A stretch of 21,107 nucleotides of DNA, taken from the NCBI RefSeq assembly GCF_000003605.2, contig NW_003135340.1, positions 1 through 21,107 on the forward strand, in the 5' to 3' direction. Positions within the stretch are counted from its first letter, which is position 1. Every line of letters begins with the position of its first letter. The notes under the pieces are model-generated. The model made no database searches. It was not told the DNA's origin and saw only the letters and a list, made by a program, of their open reading frames with translations. Positions 9,200-18,199 of the stretch are shown here, piece after piece. This DNA is from Saccoglossus kowalevskii. Its lineage: Eukaryota > Hemichordata > Enteropneusta > Harrimaniidae. A program made the translations under genes and the position numbers.

Positions 9200-9980
9200 T
9201 TACATATCCATTGGATTAATTATGTACAAAGAATAGCTTTTCGGATTTGTCTCTTTCGAAGATAGCGTATTTTTCATCTGCTCAACGTGATTGTATTTGC
9301 TTGTAATGCAATGTTATCGCTTATTGATGGAATTATTGTTGTACGGTTTGAGGTAACACGTCTACGATAATTTGGATGCTTATTTATAAACTGCAAAAAA
9401 CAGTTGCAAAGGTTATAATACAATGGTTCCCATAGTCACCGTTTTTGGGGGCATACAACATTGATCGTTTTTAAATGTTCACGTTATTATTGGGAACTCG
9501 ACTTTCGAGCTTCAAGCTAAAATAATCTAAATATATAAAAAAAAAAATTCATTCTTATTGGTTACGTATGTATTATTCGTTTTTACTCCGTAAATAATAA
9601 AATATGTAATTATTGTATACGCACCAGAGAACCCTGATTCAACGACACAACTAATTGCTGCAACTGATTTCAATGAATAAAAAACATCTCAACACTCTTT
9701 CTCATGAGTGTACTCTACTAAGCCCCCGACACTCTTTATATGACAATTAGGAAAACCACTGACGGGCAACAAGATTTAATGGATCTTACATTACATTTTA
9801 CTGCCAATCTACTAAAAGAGAAAGCAGTTTAACACAGAATATTAAGAAAAACATATGTACCAGTTGTTGAGAAATCTCGTTTTTATTTTGCCCGCAAGGT
9901 TTAACGAGACATACATCCTAGTAGCGACATCCTCGTACGAAATGGTTTGTGTGGTAGATTGTGTGTTGTATTACGTTGCG
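9200..9980. other. Spacer inside the inverted duplication, nothing recognised
   Basis: AT-rich sequence between the arms, with an A-run at 9539-9549 and no coding or RNA signal that I can support. Both arms may extend weakly into its edges (ATTGTNATTATTGT-like runs near 8985 and 10098), but the match is too AT-rich to be sure. Confidence 0.4.
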
Positions 9981-10164
9981 TTGCGTTGGTAGTGTTGAAT
10001 AGTAATTTAGTGATTCAAGCGTGAAGTAAAACGCTATTATTACAGAAAAATATAAATCATTTGATCATTTTAATTTCATGCATTTTTTTTATTGAATTGT
10101 CATTATTGTCATTATCATATATATAGGTTTATCTCCCAAATTATCGATGAAACAACGTTGTTAA

Positions 10165-10375
10165 TTGGAAAAAAAGAGAGAGTTTTATTTCAAAAGTTGG
10201 AAAGATGCTTTATTTGACGATGTTCGTAGATCCCCAAACAGTAGAAATAAGTTACGAACGTTTCGTCAATTTAAAACAAATATTTTTTATGAGAATTATT
10301 TGGATATCGTTCGTGTTCTCCTGTACAGACAAGCTTTAACTAAACTCCGGTGCTCTAATCATAAGTTACACATTG
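10165..10375 (+). pseudogene. LINE ORF2 C-terminal fragment
   Basis: About 70 codons of a LINE-encoded reverse transcriptase polyprotein, downstream of the polymerase domain. A TAA (10162-10164) lies directly upstream in frame, and the protein is cut by the assembly gap on the other side. The Asn-Lys-Leu-Arg-Thr-Phe and Leu-Thr-Lys-Leu-Arg-Cys motifs are what I recognise. No polymerase or endonuclease part is present, so it is a dead fragment. Confidence 0.65.
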
Positions 10376-10486
10376 NNNNNNNNNNNNNNNNNNNNNNNNN
10401 NNNNNNNNNNNNNNNNNNNNNNNNNNNNNNNNNNNNNNNNNNNNNNNNNNNNNNNNNNNNNNNNNNNNNNNNNNNNNNNNNNNNNN
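10376..10486. other. Assembly gap (111 N)
   Basis: Unresolved bases inside the LINE fragment. The run is not a round number, so it may be a size estimated from read pairs. A repeat copy is a common place for such gaps. Confidence 1.
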
Positions 10487-10585
10487 TTATTTTATTGAGG
10501 CGATTAAAGTCACGCCTGTAACTTTCGCATTGTAACCTGTTCCCCCAGGTTAGTGGGGTATATTTCTTTAGAGAAATGGAAATAA

Positions 10586-10612
10586 AATAATAATAATAAT
10601 AATAATAATAAT
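10586..10612 (+). repeat. (AAT)n microsatellite, LINE tail
   Basis: Nine AAT-type units directly follow the AATAAA of the LINE 3' end. It is best read as the element's own 3' tail. Confidence 0.85.
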
Positions 10613-11090
10613 ATATCTGTAATTGCTAGTTTTTGTTATATATTGTTATTGCCTTATTACACTATATTTTATGAGTGGTTAAAATACTCCTGAAAATACT
10701 TCTAAATTAAATTAATGCTTACTATTAATGATCAAGTCAGTAAGATACGGTCACTTGGATGGTTTGCAAAAGCGTCATACGTGTATAGCATACAAAAGCA
10801 AGTAAATCTTCTTAAAACAATCCCAACCATCTGTTCTTTGGACACGTTGGTAGACACATTGTCTAACGATAAGGTTAATACAACATAATATGCAAGTTCG
10901 TACATTGATGAGTGTTTTTAACACCCCCTAACCAGTCTATGCAAACACGAAACGTGTTCTATCGCACGTTTCTAGCTACCGCTGTATAATGTTCATATCA
11001 AACACACATTTTTCAAGTCAAGCGATGTCCCCCTTTTTAGGCCAAACGTGTAATCAATGACCTTGTACAAGAAAGAGATAGGACACCGTC
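10613..11090 (-). repeat. Right arm of a large diverged inverted duplication
   Basis: Inverted partner of 8480-8965. The best block is GACACGTTGGTAGACACA (10841-10858), followed by TTGTCTAACGATAAGGTTAA. The recognisable match begins just after the LINE tail. A weaker continuation on the far side of the LINE (near 10098-10126) suggests the LINE landed within this arm. Beyond 11090 a weak match may go on to about 11200 (GAATATCA at 11173-11180). Confidence 0.72.
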
Positions 11091-11199
11091 ATCAATCAAT
11101 CACTCACGAAGGAACAAATATATTTACCGCTTAAGAGCCAAACAATATCGTAAATCTCATTGGATAAGCCTTGAATATCAGTAGATCTACCAGTAACAA

Positions 11200-13040
11200 G
11201 TTGCAGTACAGTTTGCAAAGAAGTTAAAAGCTGAGTGTTGGGTTATACTGTCACTTGGGTGGTTATGTTTGTTAAACATTTGTTTATCTTATTTCTTTGT
11301 TTTTCACTAGGAATAAATATTTCACTGAGGTGTGTAGAAGCTTTGTGATCTCAGAAAACGTTTGAAGACGGTTCTTGTAGGTTTGGTTGGGAAACCTTTC
11401 TATGACATTTCTCAATGGAGGGTGGGAGTTAAAACTTCTTTAATTGATTATGTCCATTTATGTCAGTAAGATTTTACCTTCATAAATTTGTTATCGCTAA
11501 TGACATTTTTTGTTGTTCTTTGTTCACCAAATTTTTCAATTCACCAAAAAAGTCTAAATATTCTGTGTCGGCTCTAAGGCAATACATAAATGGACAAACA
11601 CCTGACGACGAACAATTTTGATGTGTTCTGGGGGTAGATCACTTACATCCAATAATGGAATCGAATAAACAGTACTCTAATGACTGATGTGAGCAGGTCA
11701 GGTTTGTAAAATGCATTTATTTAACATACAATGTGGTACGTTGATAAAACTATGTGATTATATAACACCTGGTCCAGAAAAATAATGACTGCTCGGTTCA
11801 TACCATGGAGCCGCAATAATAGTTCCATCGCCAACTACATCCACTACCGCCTATACATAAACCTGTACTTGGTTCCCTTCAAAGTTTCCACAACTGATAG
11901 TGTGGTTACACGACAGGTTAACTATACTAACATTGCTTAATTTGTATGTGCAGCTACAGCAATGTTGAATGACATAACCAAACGTAAAAGACACCAACAC
12001 ACGTCAGAAAATTTACAATCACCACAAACATATACTTACGCACCGGAACAAATAAAACCAATCTCAGACAAACGCAGAACAGGCAACAGATTCAAACAGA
12101 TTACACGATGCCATTGTGAGACACTTAACAAAGCACAAGCAATTGCGCATCACTATAACTACGTTGTACTGTATTGTAAACTAAAAACAACTTCCTCAAG
12201 TGCTGAAAAACGATTTACTGCACATACATACATATGCCTCGGAATAGAATGGCCATACATATTAATAATTTTTTGAAAACAGGGACGTCACAGTTTATAG
12301 AGTCACTTACCGAATAACGGATTTTGAAATGTTTAGCATATAACACCATCTTCAATTATTTGCTCATTATTTGAAGATAATGAAATTTGAGTCCATCTAG
12401 TCCTGATGTCGCTCTCACTGATATTTTGCATAATTCTTTTAAGTGCCCGTCATTATTAAATTGTTCAATGAAAATATAATGACCTAACTTACAATCATGT
12501 TTGTTTACATATTGACATTTACTCTGTTTCGTGTTATAATATTGAACTCACTTCAATATAGATGGAAGTTTTAGATTAATGGGCTAATTTTAAATTCCCT
12601 AAACAGGGTACTCAAATAGTGTAAGGTAAAACAAAACAATTCATTGTGACGCATTTTTATATTTGTTAAAATACTAGAAAAAATGTGTTATGTATAATGG
12701 TGATACACACTTGCATGTACACGTTTAAAAGTTTCGTTCTTCTCAACCATGCTTCGAAAATATATTTTCACCAAATTAAAAAAAAAGGTTAGCTGAATCT
12801 AGTATTGAACGAATTGGTTTTTGCTGAATCTAGATTGCTACATAGTGTATGGATAAACCAAGTTCGTTTATCTTGTTGCAGTGCTTGCTTGTTTTTGAGT
12901 AATTTGGACAAACAATATACAAAAGAATACCTTATAACTAACGTAAAAAATGAATAAACAAGACAAATATTGGGCTTACTGTTTAAGACCGTTAACAGTC
13001 TATTATTTTCCACGTAATATATTCATACCTATTATTGTAT
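11200..13040. other. Intergenic stretch with no recognised gene
   Basis: A 104-codon plus-strand frame (11962-12276; polar, Thr/Lys-rich, no signal or domain I know) and a 74-codon minus-strand frame (13013-12789) are the longest open stretches. Neither shows recognisable motifs or convincing splice context. A small hairpin is formed by ATCTTCAA (12348-12355) and TTGAAGAT (12371-12378). I see nothing else to annotate. Confidence 0.4.
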
Positions 13041-13289
13041 TGTTTCAGGACTTTATACTCACCTATTGTCATGCAAATGAAAGATTGTTAGTTTGTATCC
13101 ATCCACCCAATTGCTAATTGATCTATATTTCACTGGGCGATAATAGGTACTATATGTTTTAAAATTTTGTTATTATTTATTTTGTGTGATTTAATTTATA
13201 TCTTTGTAAATATGTATACGTAATTCATTTTTTTAATTGTCTGGCCGCTAAAACCCAAAGTTTGTCAAGTCGGCGGGTTTTGCAATCAA

Positions 13290-13317
13290 ATAAATACTAT
13301 TTTCAAATAGTATTTAT
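13290..13317. repeat. Near-perfect 28-bp palindrome
   Basis: ATAAATACTATTT (13290-13302) and AAATAGTATTTAT (13305-13317) are perfect inverted copies with a 2-base TC centre. It lies in unit A. The corresponding part of unit B is not palindromic. Confidence 0.9.
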
Positions 13318-14047
13318 AAAATTACACAAAATAACAAAAATTAAATACATGATTAACAAACATGTCATAATAATATAGTACAATAAAATCTTAATTTAAC
13401 TTTTTAACTTGAAACTTAATGTAATGCAAAACGTTGGCGTGTGTCATTGTAGCGACCTCAGTCGACAGAGATAATGAAAAATGTTGAGTTAACGCAATGG
13501 TTTTTGAAGTGACTGAAAGTGCACACACAAAACCCCGTTAAGTCTCTGGATTACAAGAAATGTAGCAAGTTGAAATAAACAGTATAATTATAAAATATTG
13601 AGGTTAAGCGGGCAAGAAAACGTGTTTAACGAAAACAAACAGAGCTACCCAGTTCAAACATCGGACACTACACTATTTATTACCCGCATTCTTACTAATC
13701 TGTTTAAAAACCACAGATATTCCGTTTCGACAGATCTACGTAAAATGAACTTACATACCACTATAGAAATAACCACTGTACAGTGAATGTACACGTAGAT
13801 ATCGGTATATGGGGATTTTTCGCTAATTTGTAAATCCAAACCAGTAAACACGGCTCTTATTCTAACATTATTCTAAAGCTATGCTGCGCTAGACAATTAT
13901 GGTTTGAAATATTCCATGTCTTTTATACACATAAATGATATTAACCAATCATAAAATTTTAGCAAGCTTTAATTTAGGACGTTGTATGCAATACGGCTCA
14001 CATAAGCGGAGTTGTCGAATATATATTATTTGCAAAATACGTGCTTC

Positions 14048-14103
14048 TGAATTCCGAAAAAAAAAACATTCCGGAAGGTAAAAAATCTGCATTTCGGAAT
14101 TCA
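14048..14103. repeat. Hairpin with 12-bp perfect arms
   Basis: TGAATTCCGAAA (14048-14059) and TTTCGGAATTCA (14092-14103) are perfect inverted repeats. The loop contains a further ATTCCGGAA palindrome. It could be a small foldback remnant; nothing around it indicates function. Confidence 0.8.
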
Positions 14104-14393
14104 TCGCATACAACCATTATTCGCCGCTAATACTGTAAATCGTGGTATTGCGAGAAGCGGTGTTCATATTTTGTTAGTGTCTAGCACAAGAAAAACATCA
14201 ATATTGAAGAATTACTACAAGTTATCTCAGATACTAGCCGACCTATTTATGCATGACCTATTTATTATTGTGAAATTGACCACGATAAATAGGACGAGCA
14301 TGTAGCGTTGACAGTGCAAAATAAACGTTTTGACATAGATTGAAATGTACTCGGGCATACAGCGACTAGGTGGACATTCGCAAATCGAATCTT

Positions 14394-14438
14394 TGACGTC
14401 ATGAGCAGCTTGCAGATATTTCTGTACACATATAAAAG
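14394..14438 (+). promoter_or_regulatory. Promoter-like CRE plus TATA box
   Basis: A perfect CRE (TGACGTCA, 14394-14401) lies 37 bp upstream of TATAAAAG (14431-14438), the classic layout of a cAMP-inducible animal promoter. TCAGTT, an initiator-like sequence, is at 14468-14473, slightly farther from the TATA box than usual. In unit B the aligned sequence has TATAAATA (17398-17405), but the CRE has decayed to GTCATAATG-like sequence. No recognised coding exon follows before the SINE, so the gene served is unknown. Confidence 0.5.
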
Positions 14439-14484
14439 CCAGTCATTTATTGGTCAGAACGACTTACTCAGTTGCAATTCTCCA

Positions 14485-14640
14485 TAGTCCATCATTTACA
14501 AACACCAGATAAGTGGAACTAATACGAATGTCACGCAACGTGGGATTTGAACTCACGACCTGGGAACATGCGCCTTGTCACTGTAAGCAGACGGACATCT
14601 TGGTACCCACTAAGCAGCTCAGACCTTCAGTAACAAGATG
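14485..14640 (-). mobile_element. tRNA-derived SINE
   Basis: On the minus strand, an A-box-like GCTGCTTAGTGGGTA (complement of 14604-14618) is followed about 50 nt later by a B-box GTTCAAATCCC (complement of 14542-14552) in the context GTGAGTTCAAATCCCACG, the T-arm of a tRNA. The spacing and a variable-arm-like stretch between resemble a class II (leucine-type) tRNA, but the anticodon arm does not fold cleanly, so this is a SINE head and not a tRNA gene. The body would run toward lower coordinates, to roughly 14485. A 66-codon plus-strand frame here is antisense to the SINE. Confidence 0.65.
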
Positions 14641-14644
14641 GAAA

Positions 14645-15600
14645 TGTACAAGTCACATCTTAAATGAATTGAGAATGCATTGTTTTTACATAATTATACT
14701 GAAATTCTCTTAACAAAACTGTCACCAAAAATTGTTATGTACAACAATTCATTACATCTTGTTCACCTATTGAACATGCATTGTTTTGTTGTTGTTGTTT
14801 TTCTTAATCAGAAAAACATTTAAAGAAATGTTAATGATATGTGTCACAGTACTGCACACTTATATGTGTCCACGTCAGTCTTACAGTAATGTTTCTCCTA
14901 TATCCATAGCAACCATAATTAATGGCATACTAAAATATACTTCTTCAAACTAAGAAAAACATTCCAAAACAAAATATTTCTCAAATTTATTATAATTGTG
15001 AGTATTAGGTGTAAGTGATGTAAGTAGATTTCCTTATATTAAATTTGGCGCGCATGAAAAGTAGTTTGAATAGGCAATATGATTAGAACAACAATACGTT
15101 AAAGTCAAACGAAAAATAGTCTTTCCCTTCGCTTAATCGATTCCGCCCAGTATCACGGAGATTACAGTTTGTTTTTCGTACTCGACTGCATAGACTCGGC
15201 GATGATGAAGAGATTACATACCGCCCAATTGACAAAAGTTGGGAATATGGCGTCCAGTCGCATGCGTGTCCCGTGAGCCTATCTTATCTTTAGTGCAGGT
15301 AAGAAAAACACAACAAGGAGTAGCAGATTACCGCGGGGTCTCTGTAACTTATTCTCATTCCAGATCTGTAATTGAGTCCTTTGCCGGTTGATCTGCGTAA
15401 TAAATACAAAAATAATACTCAAAACGGATGATCAGGCGACTGAAGTCAAGCGACCCTTACAATTTTGAATGCCTCCAGAATCCTGTTTAAAACAACCATA
15501 ACAAATTGAGATTTTGATTGAAAATGCTTCATATATCATAAATAATTTCTTTAAAAAGTACTACTAAGATATGTTGCAATGTGAATAAAATGCATCTTTA
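14645..15600. other. Sequence between duplication units, nothing recognised
   Basis: AT-rich, no frame over 60 codons. GTTGTTGTTGTTTT (about 14788) is a short simple repeat. The part around 15120-15400 is more GC-rich (TTCCGCCCAG, ACCGCGGGGTC) but shows no coding frame or motif that I can name. Confidence 0.4.
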
Positions 15601-15953
15601 TTTGTCATTTTTTTCTTTTATCTTTATAAAAACTTTTCATTTTTTTTTATTTTATAATTTTATTCTTATATTTTCTAAATGTATTTCTTCAATTATATTT
15701 GTTAATTGGCTGACCGCTAAAACATGAAGTTCGCGAGAGTTGAACGACATGTGTGTCAGAACGGCGGCCTTTCGTGGTCAAACGGTTCAAATGTTCATTT
15801 TTAAAAATATGAATACAATCAAGTAAAGAAAAAAGACAGGAATAATTAAATCAATAATAATAAAACACATTAACAGGACTTATATGGTGAAAATGTCATG
15901 GATGCTGGCAAATGTGGGCGTATGGCAATACAGCGACCTCAGACGACAGTGGC

Positions 15954-15961
15954 TATATAAA
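15954..15961 (+). promoter_or_regulatory. TATA box of the GPCR gene
   Basis: TATATAAA lies 65-72 bp upstream of the ATG, allowing a start site near 15985 and a 5' UTR of about 40 nt. The aligned position in unit A is ATAATGAAA, so the TATA is unique to the copy that keeps the exon. Confidence 0.5.
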
Positions 15962-16025
15962 ACACGTTGGGTAAATGCAGTGCCGTTCATAGCTGAAATT
16001 ACTACAGAAGAGTCTGCATCTCGAA

Positions 16026-16412
16026 ATGTCTGACGTAACAACCGTCGTCTCTCCCGGTGAATACTCGTGGACAGATTATTCATACTTCGTTGAGTCGACG
16101 TCGGCTGAACTATACAATAACAACAGCGCGTCATACTTCAAAGCAATTGGCATCGCGTACAGCGGACAGATAGCAATAATTGCCATTTACAGCGCTACAA
16201 CACTGCTCGCCTTCCTCGGCAATATTTCGGTAATATTGGTATTATCCTGTGGCAACAGAAACCGTACAAACCTGAACAAGTTCATTATTAATCTGTCCGT
16301 CTCAGACCTGACCATGGCTATATTCTGTATCCCATTCTCCTTTGCTCAGGCTATGCTTGGTCATTGGGTATTCGGCGCAAGGATGTGCAAACTCGTGGCA
16401 TTTATGCAACAG
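16026..16412 (+). CDS. Class A peptide-type GPCR, first coding exon (TM1 to start of TM3)
   Basis: The exon encodes a 129-residue N-terminal part of a rhodopsin-family receptor. Residues 1-45 are an extracellular tail with a glycosylation sequon at Asn32. TM1 spans about 48-75 with Gly65-Asn66 (Asn1.50). The first loop is Asn-Arg-Thr-Asn-Leu-Asn-Lys. TM2 (about 86-110) has NLSVSDL with Asp94 (2.50, sodium site) and Pro103. The first outer loop has the conserved Trp114, and Cys121 is the disulphide cysteine opening TM3. The exon ends in phase 0 after Gln129 at GTAGGC; reading on gives a stop after three codons. A break at this place is seen in other neuropeptide receptor genes. The Phe-Cys-Ile-Pro-Phe block and Met-Cys-Lys suggest a neuropeptide receptor (galanin/QRFP/trissin-like groups), which this part cannot resolve. 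I found no TM3-TM7 exon downstream, so the receptor is partial here. The ATG was chosen because it opens the frame just after the promoter. Confidence 0.88.
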
Positions 16413-16804
16413 GTAGGCTGCTAACTGAATTACTATTTCAGCTCGTTTATTTCTACCGTGTATGTTATTCTGAAATTGGATTGTCATAGTACGGGAACCG
16501 GGGTAGAATACGTTATTTTATGATCACGCTGCTCATACAATTCTGCATATTACAATATATTAAGTTAGAATAAACAGTTAAATTTTAAATATCCAGGTTA
16601 ATCTAGTATGCAAAAAACAGCGATGTGCTGTAAAAAACTCATTCTATCTAACCACTACTCGCATTTTTGTTAATCCGTTTTAAACCATAGATATTCTATT
16701 TCTAAGTAAAGCGCATTTACATACCAATAAAATAACAAATACTTTACTGCAGATTAATGTAGATTTGTATATATCAGTTTATGGAGGATTTTTGCTTGTT
16801 TTCC

Positions 16805-16830
16805 AAAAAAAAAAAAAAAAAAAAAAAAAA
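16805..16830 (+). repeat. (A)26 homopolymer
   Basis: Twenty-six consecutive A within unit B, absent from the aligned place in unit A. No retroposed sequence is evident directly upstream, so I read it as a simple repeat. Confidence 0.9.
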
Positions 16831-17397
16831 CAATTTCAAAGCAAGAGTTCATTTGCTTATGTCGGTGTGTATTAAATATGCCATGCCTTTCGACACGTAA
16901 TTATTTGTTAATTAAAAATAGTGTATTTGAATAAGTCAAACACAAATGCTTTTTATACAAATTTAAAAAGATTAACTAGATTTATAACGTGACTTTATAT
17001 TTTCGCACACGATTATTGGACGTTCTTAGGTTTAACCTTGAAATAGAGATATAAATTTAATATGAATTGTTGAAATTTATTTGAAGTTGTGTATTCAGAT
17101 ATTGGAGCGAGGGTCGAATCAAGATGTGTTGTTTTATTTAACTAAATATGCATAATATGAAGATTTTATAACTCCATAACTGACAGACGGGCTGTACTGG
17201 AAATTGGTGGCATTCGTCGCTTCACGGTCACAGTGTCCTTGAGACAAGAAAAATGTCTTGATTGTGAAGGCATATGTGCTAAAGTGTGACGCCAAACAGT
17301 GAGAACGTCATCAGATTCTAGGTTACATTTATTGTGAACAAAAATGCAATATTGTCTTTGTCATAATGTAGTTGCTCAATACAGTTGTGTTTAGGCG

Positions 17398-17405
17398 TAT
17401 AAATA
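17398..17405 (+). promoter_or_regulatory. TATA-like element at the end of unit B
   Basis: TATAAATA aligns with the TATAAAAG at 14431 of unit A and is followed at a similar distance by GTTGCAAT. The next open frame downstream is the Crypton-like one at 17769, about 370 bp away. No start site can be fixed. Confidence 0.35.
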
Positions 17406-17768
17406 CCGCTGGTCACATGTTAAAATTCACCCGTGTTGCAATATAGAGCTAATTGCACAATGCATACCAATAGTAGACGCATGAATATTTCGTAACAAGC
17501 ACTAGTTTCTTCGCGATTAGTAGTTTTTGCGGTGAATTGCTTACGCAGTGAGTAGGGCTTTGTCGCAATAATTTGTCTTTTCACCAGAGTTGAGAATTAA
17601 TGTTTATTTTGTTATTAACAACCGGTGATAATCTGCGATTACCATCCTTGGGAGCTGTTAACTTGTCCTTATAATTTGTGAAGTTGCTTTGTCAGATGTA
17701 AGACCCGCATGCTCTGACATTGCCCCCTAGTTTCTTACTTCGACCGAGAAATATTTGAACATTTTAGA

Positions 17769-18195
17769 ATGAACTTTGCATTACGCATTCTTGTAATACC
17801 GGCACCAGAAAATGAAGTACCAGACAAAGTGGACGGTTTTATAAAAGCACACCAGAAGCAAAGTACCGTTAAAACAACCGAAAGTGATATCCGTCGCTGT
17901 ACCGAGTGGCTAACTCAGAATACCGGAGAATTCCGCCGCATCGAAGACATACCACCGGTCGAGTTGAATGAGCTTCTGGGCAAATTTCTCATCAGCATAA
18001 AGAAGAAGGACGGAGACGAATATGAGCCAGCTTCCCTCACCAACATGAAGTGTAGTTTGTCAGCGCTATCTTCGCGATAAGAAATACTCCACAGGTCTAA
18101 ATAAACGAGTTTTCCACAAGTTAATTCAAGCTATTCATTTTTGGTTGACAAGCTCATGTATCCGATGTGAGTTGTTTTTACATGTATTATTGTAA
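17769..18195 (+). pseudogene. Crypton-like (DUF3504-type) recombinase N-terminal domain, frameshifted
   Basis: The open frame 17769-18080 encodes 103 residues. From about residue 30, STVKTTESDIRRCTEWLTQN, then ELNELLGKFLISIKKKDGDE, YEPASLTNMKCSLS match in style the helical DNA-binding (SAM-like/core-binding) domain of Crypton tyrosine recombinases and the animal proteins derived from them (KCTD1, ZMYM2 and QRICH1 types). At 18063 the frame ends with a spurious tail and TAA. Moving forward by one base, the expected continuation RYLRDKKYSTGLNK appears and stays open to TAA at 18193-18195. That single shift makes it a broken gene unless it is an assembly error. The catalytic Arg-His-Arg-Tyr domain is absent from the window. 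It could be an exon of a domesticated gene or a truncated transposon copy. The ATG is the first in the frame; an upstream exon is possible. Confidence 0.6.
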
Positions 18196-18199
18196 AATT

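Larger units (their letters stand above)
10127..10612 (+). mobile_element. 5'-truncated LINE (non-LTR retrotransposon), 3' end with AAT tail
   Basis: The frame from 10165 to the gap encodes FKSWKDALFDDV, then SRNKLRTFRQFK, YLDIVRVLLYRQALTKLRCS and HKLHI. This is the conserved region just before the Cys-His knuckle at the C-terminus of many invertebrate LINE ORF2 proteins. The knuckle itself would fall in the N gap. After the gap there is a short coding remnant ending in TAA at about 10533, a 3' UTR with AATAAA (10581-10586), and an (AAT)n tail to 10612. Truncation at the 5' end and a microsatellite tail are usual for target-primed insertion. Family choice (CR1/L2-like or other) cannot be made from this fragment. 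The ends are approximate; AT-rich ATATAT at both sides may be a target duplication. Confidence 0.72.
13170..14480 (+). repeat. Tandem duplication unit A (GPCR exon missing)
   Basis: The unit is collinear with 15630-17445. Anchors are CTGGCCGCTAAAAC (about 13241) against CTGACCGCTAAAAC (about 15710), AGCGACCTCAGTCGACAG (13451) against AGCGACCTCAGACGACAG (15932), AATAAACAGTATAATT (about 13575) against AATAAACAGTTAAATT (about 16570), CACAGATATTCCGTTTC (about 13711) against CATAGATATTCTATTTC (about 16686), GACAAGAAAAA-like runs (14186 against 17242), and a TATA box followed by GTTGCAAT at the end. Between 13540 and 13560 the unit lacks about 530 bp that in unit B hold the GPCR exon. Confidence 0.75.
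15630..17445 (+). repeat. Tandem duplication unit B (carries GPCR exon)
   Basis: Partner of 13170-14480 in the same orientation, about 2.5 kb downstream. It contains a TATA-like promoter, the GPCR exon, intron sequence matching unit A, a 26-base A run, and a second TATA-like sequence at its end. Scattered mismatches and many indels show that the duplication is old. Confidence 0.75.

Noticed and set aside
13239-13275. Similarity of GTCTGGCC and AAGTCGGCGGG here to the MITE at 1387-1809
   Set aside because: Only two short GC-rich words match, without the rest of the inverted repeat or a TTA duplication.
14534-14626. Functional tRNA gene on the minus strand
   Set aside because: A and B boxes are present but the anticodon arm and acceptor stem do not fold cleanly, so it is a SINE head.
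14513-14713. Plus-strand 66-codon frame after the CRE-TATA promoter
   Set aside because: It is mostly the complement of the tRNA-derived SINE; residues have no recognisable features.
15880-16134. 84-codon minus-strand frame
   Set aside because: Shadow of the GPCR promoter and exon on the other strand.
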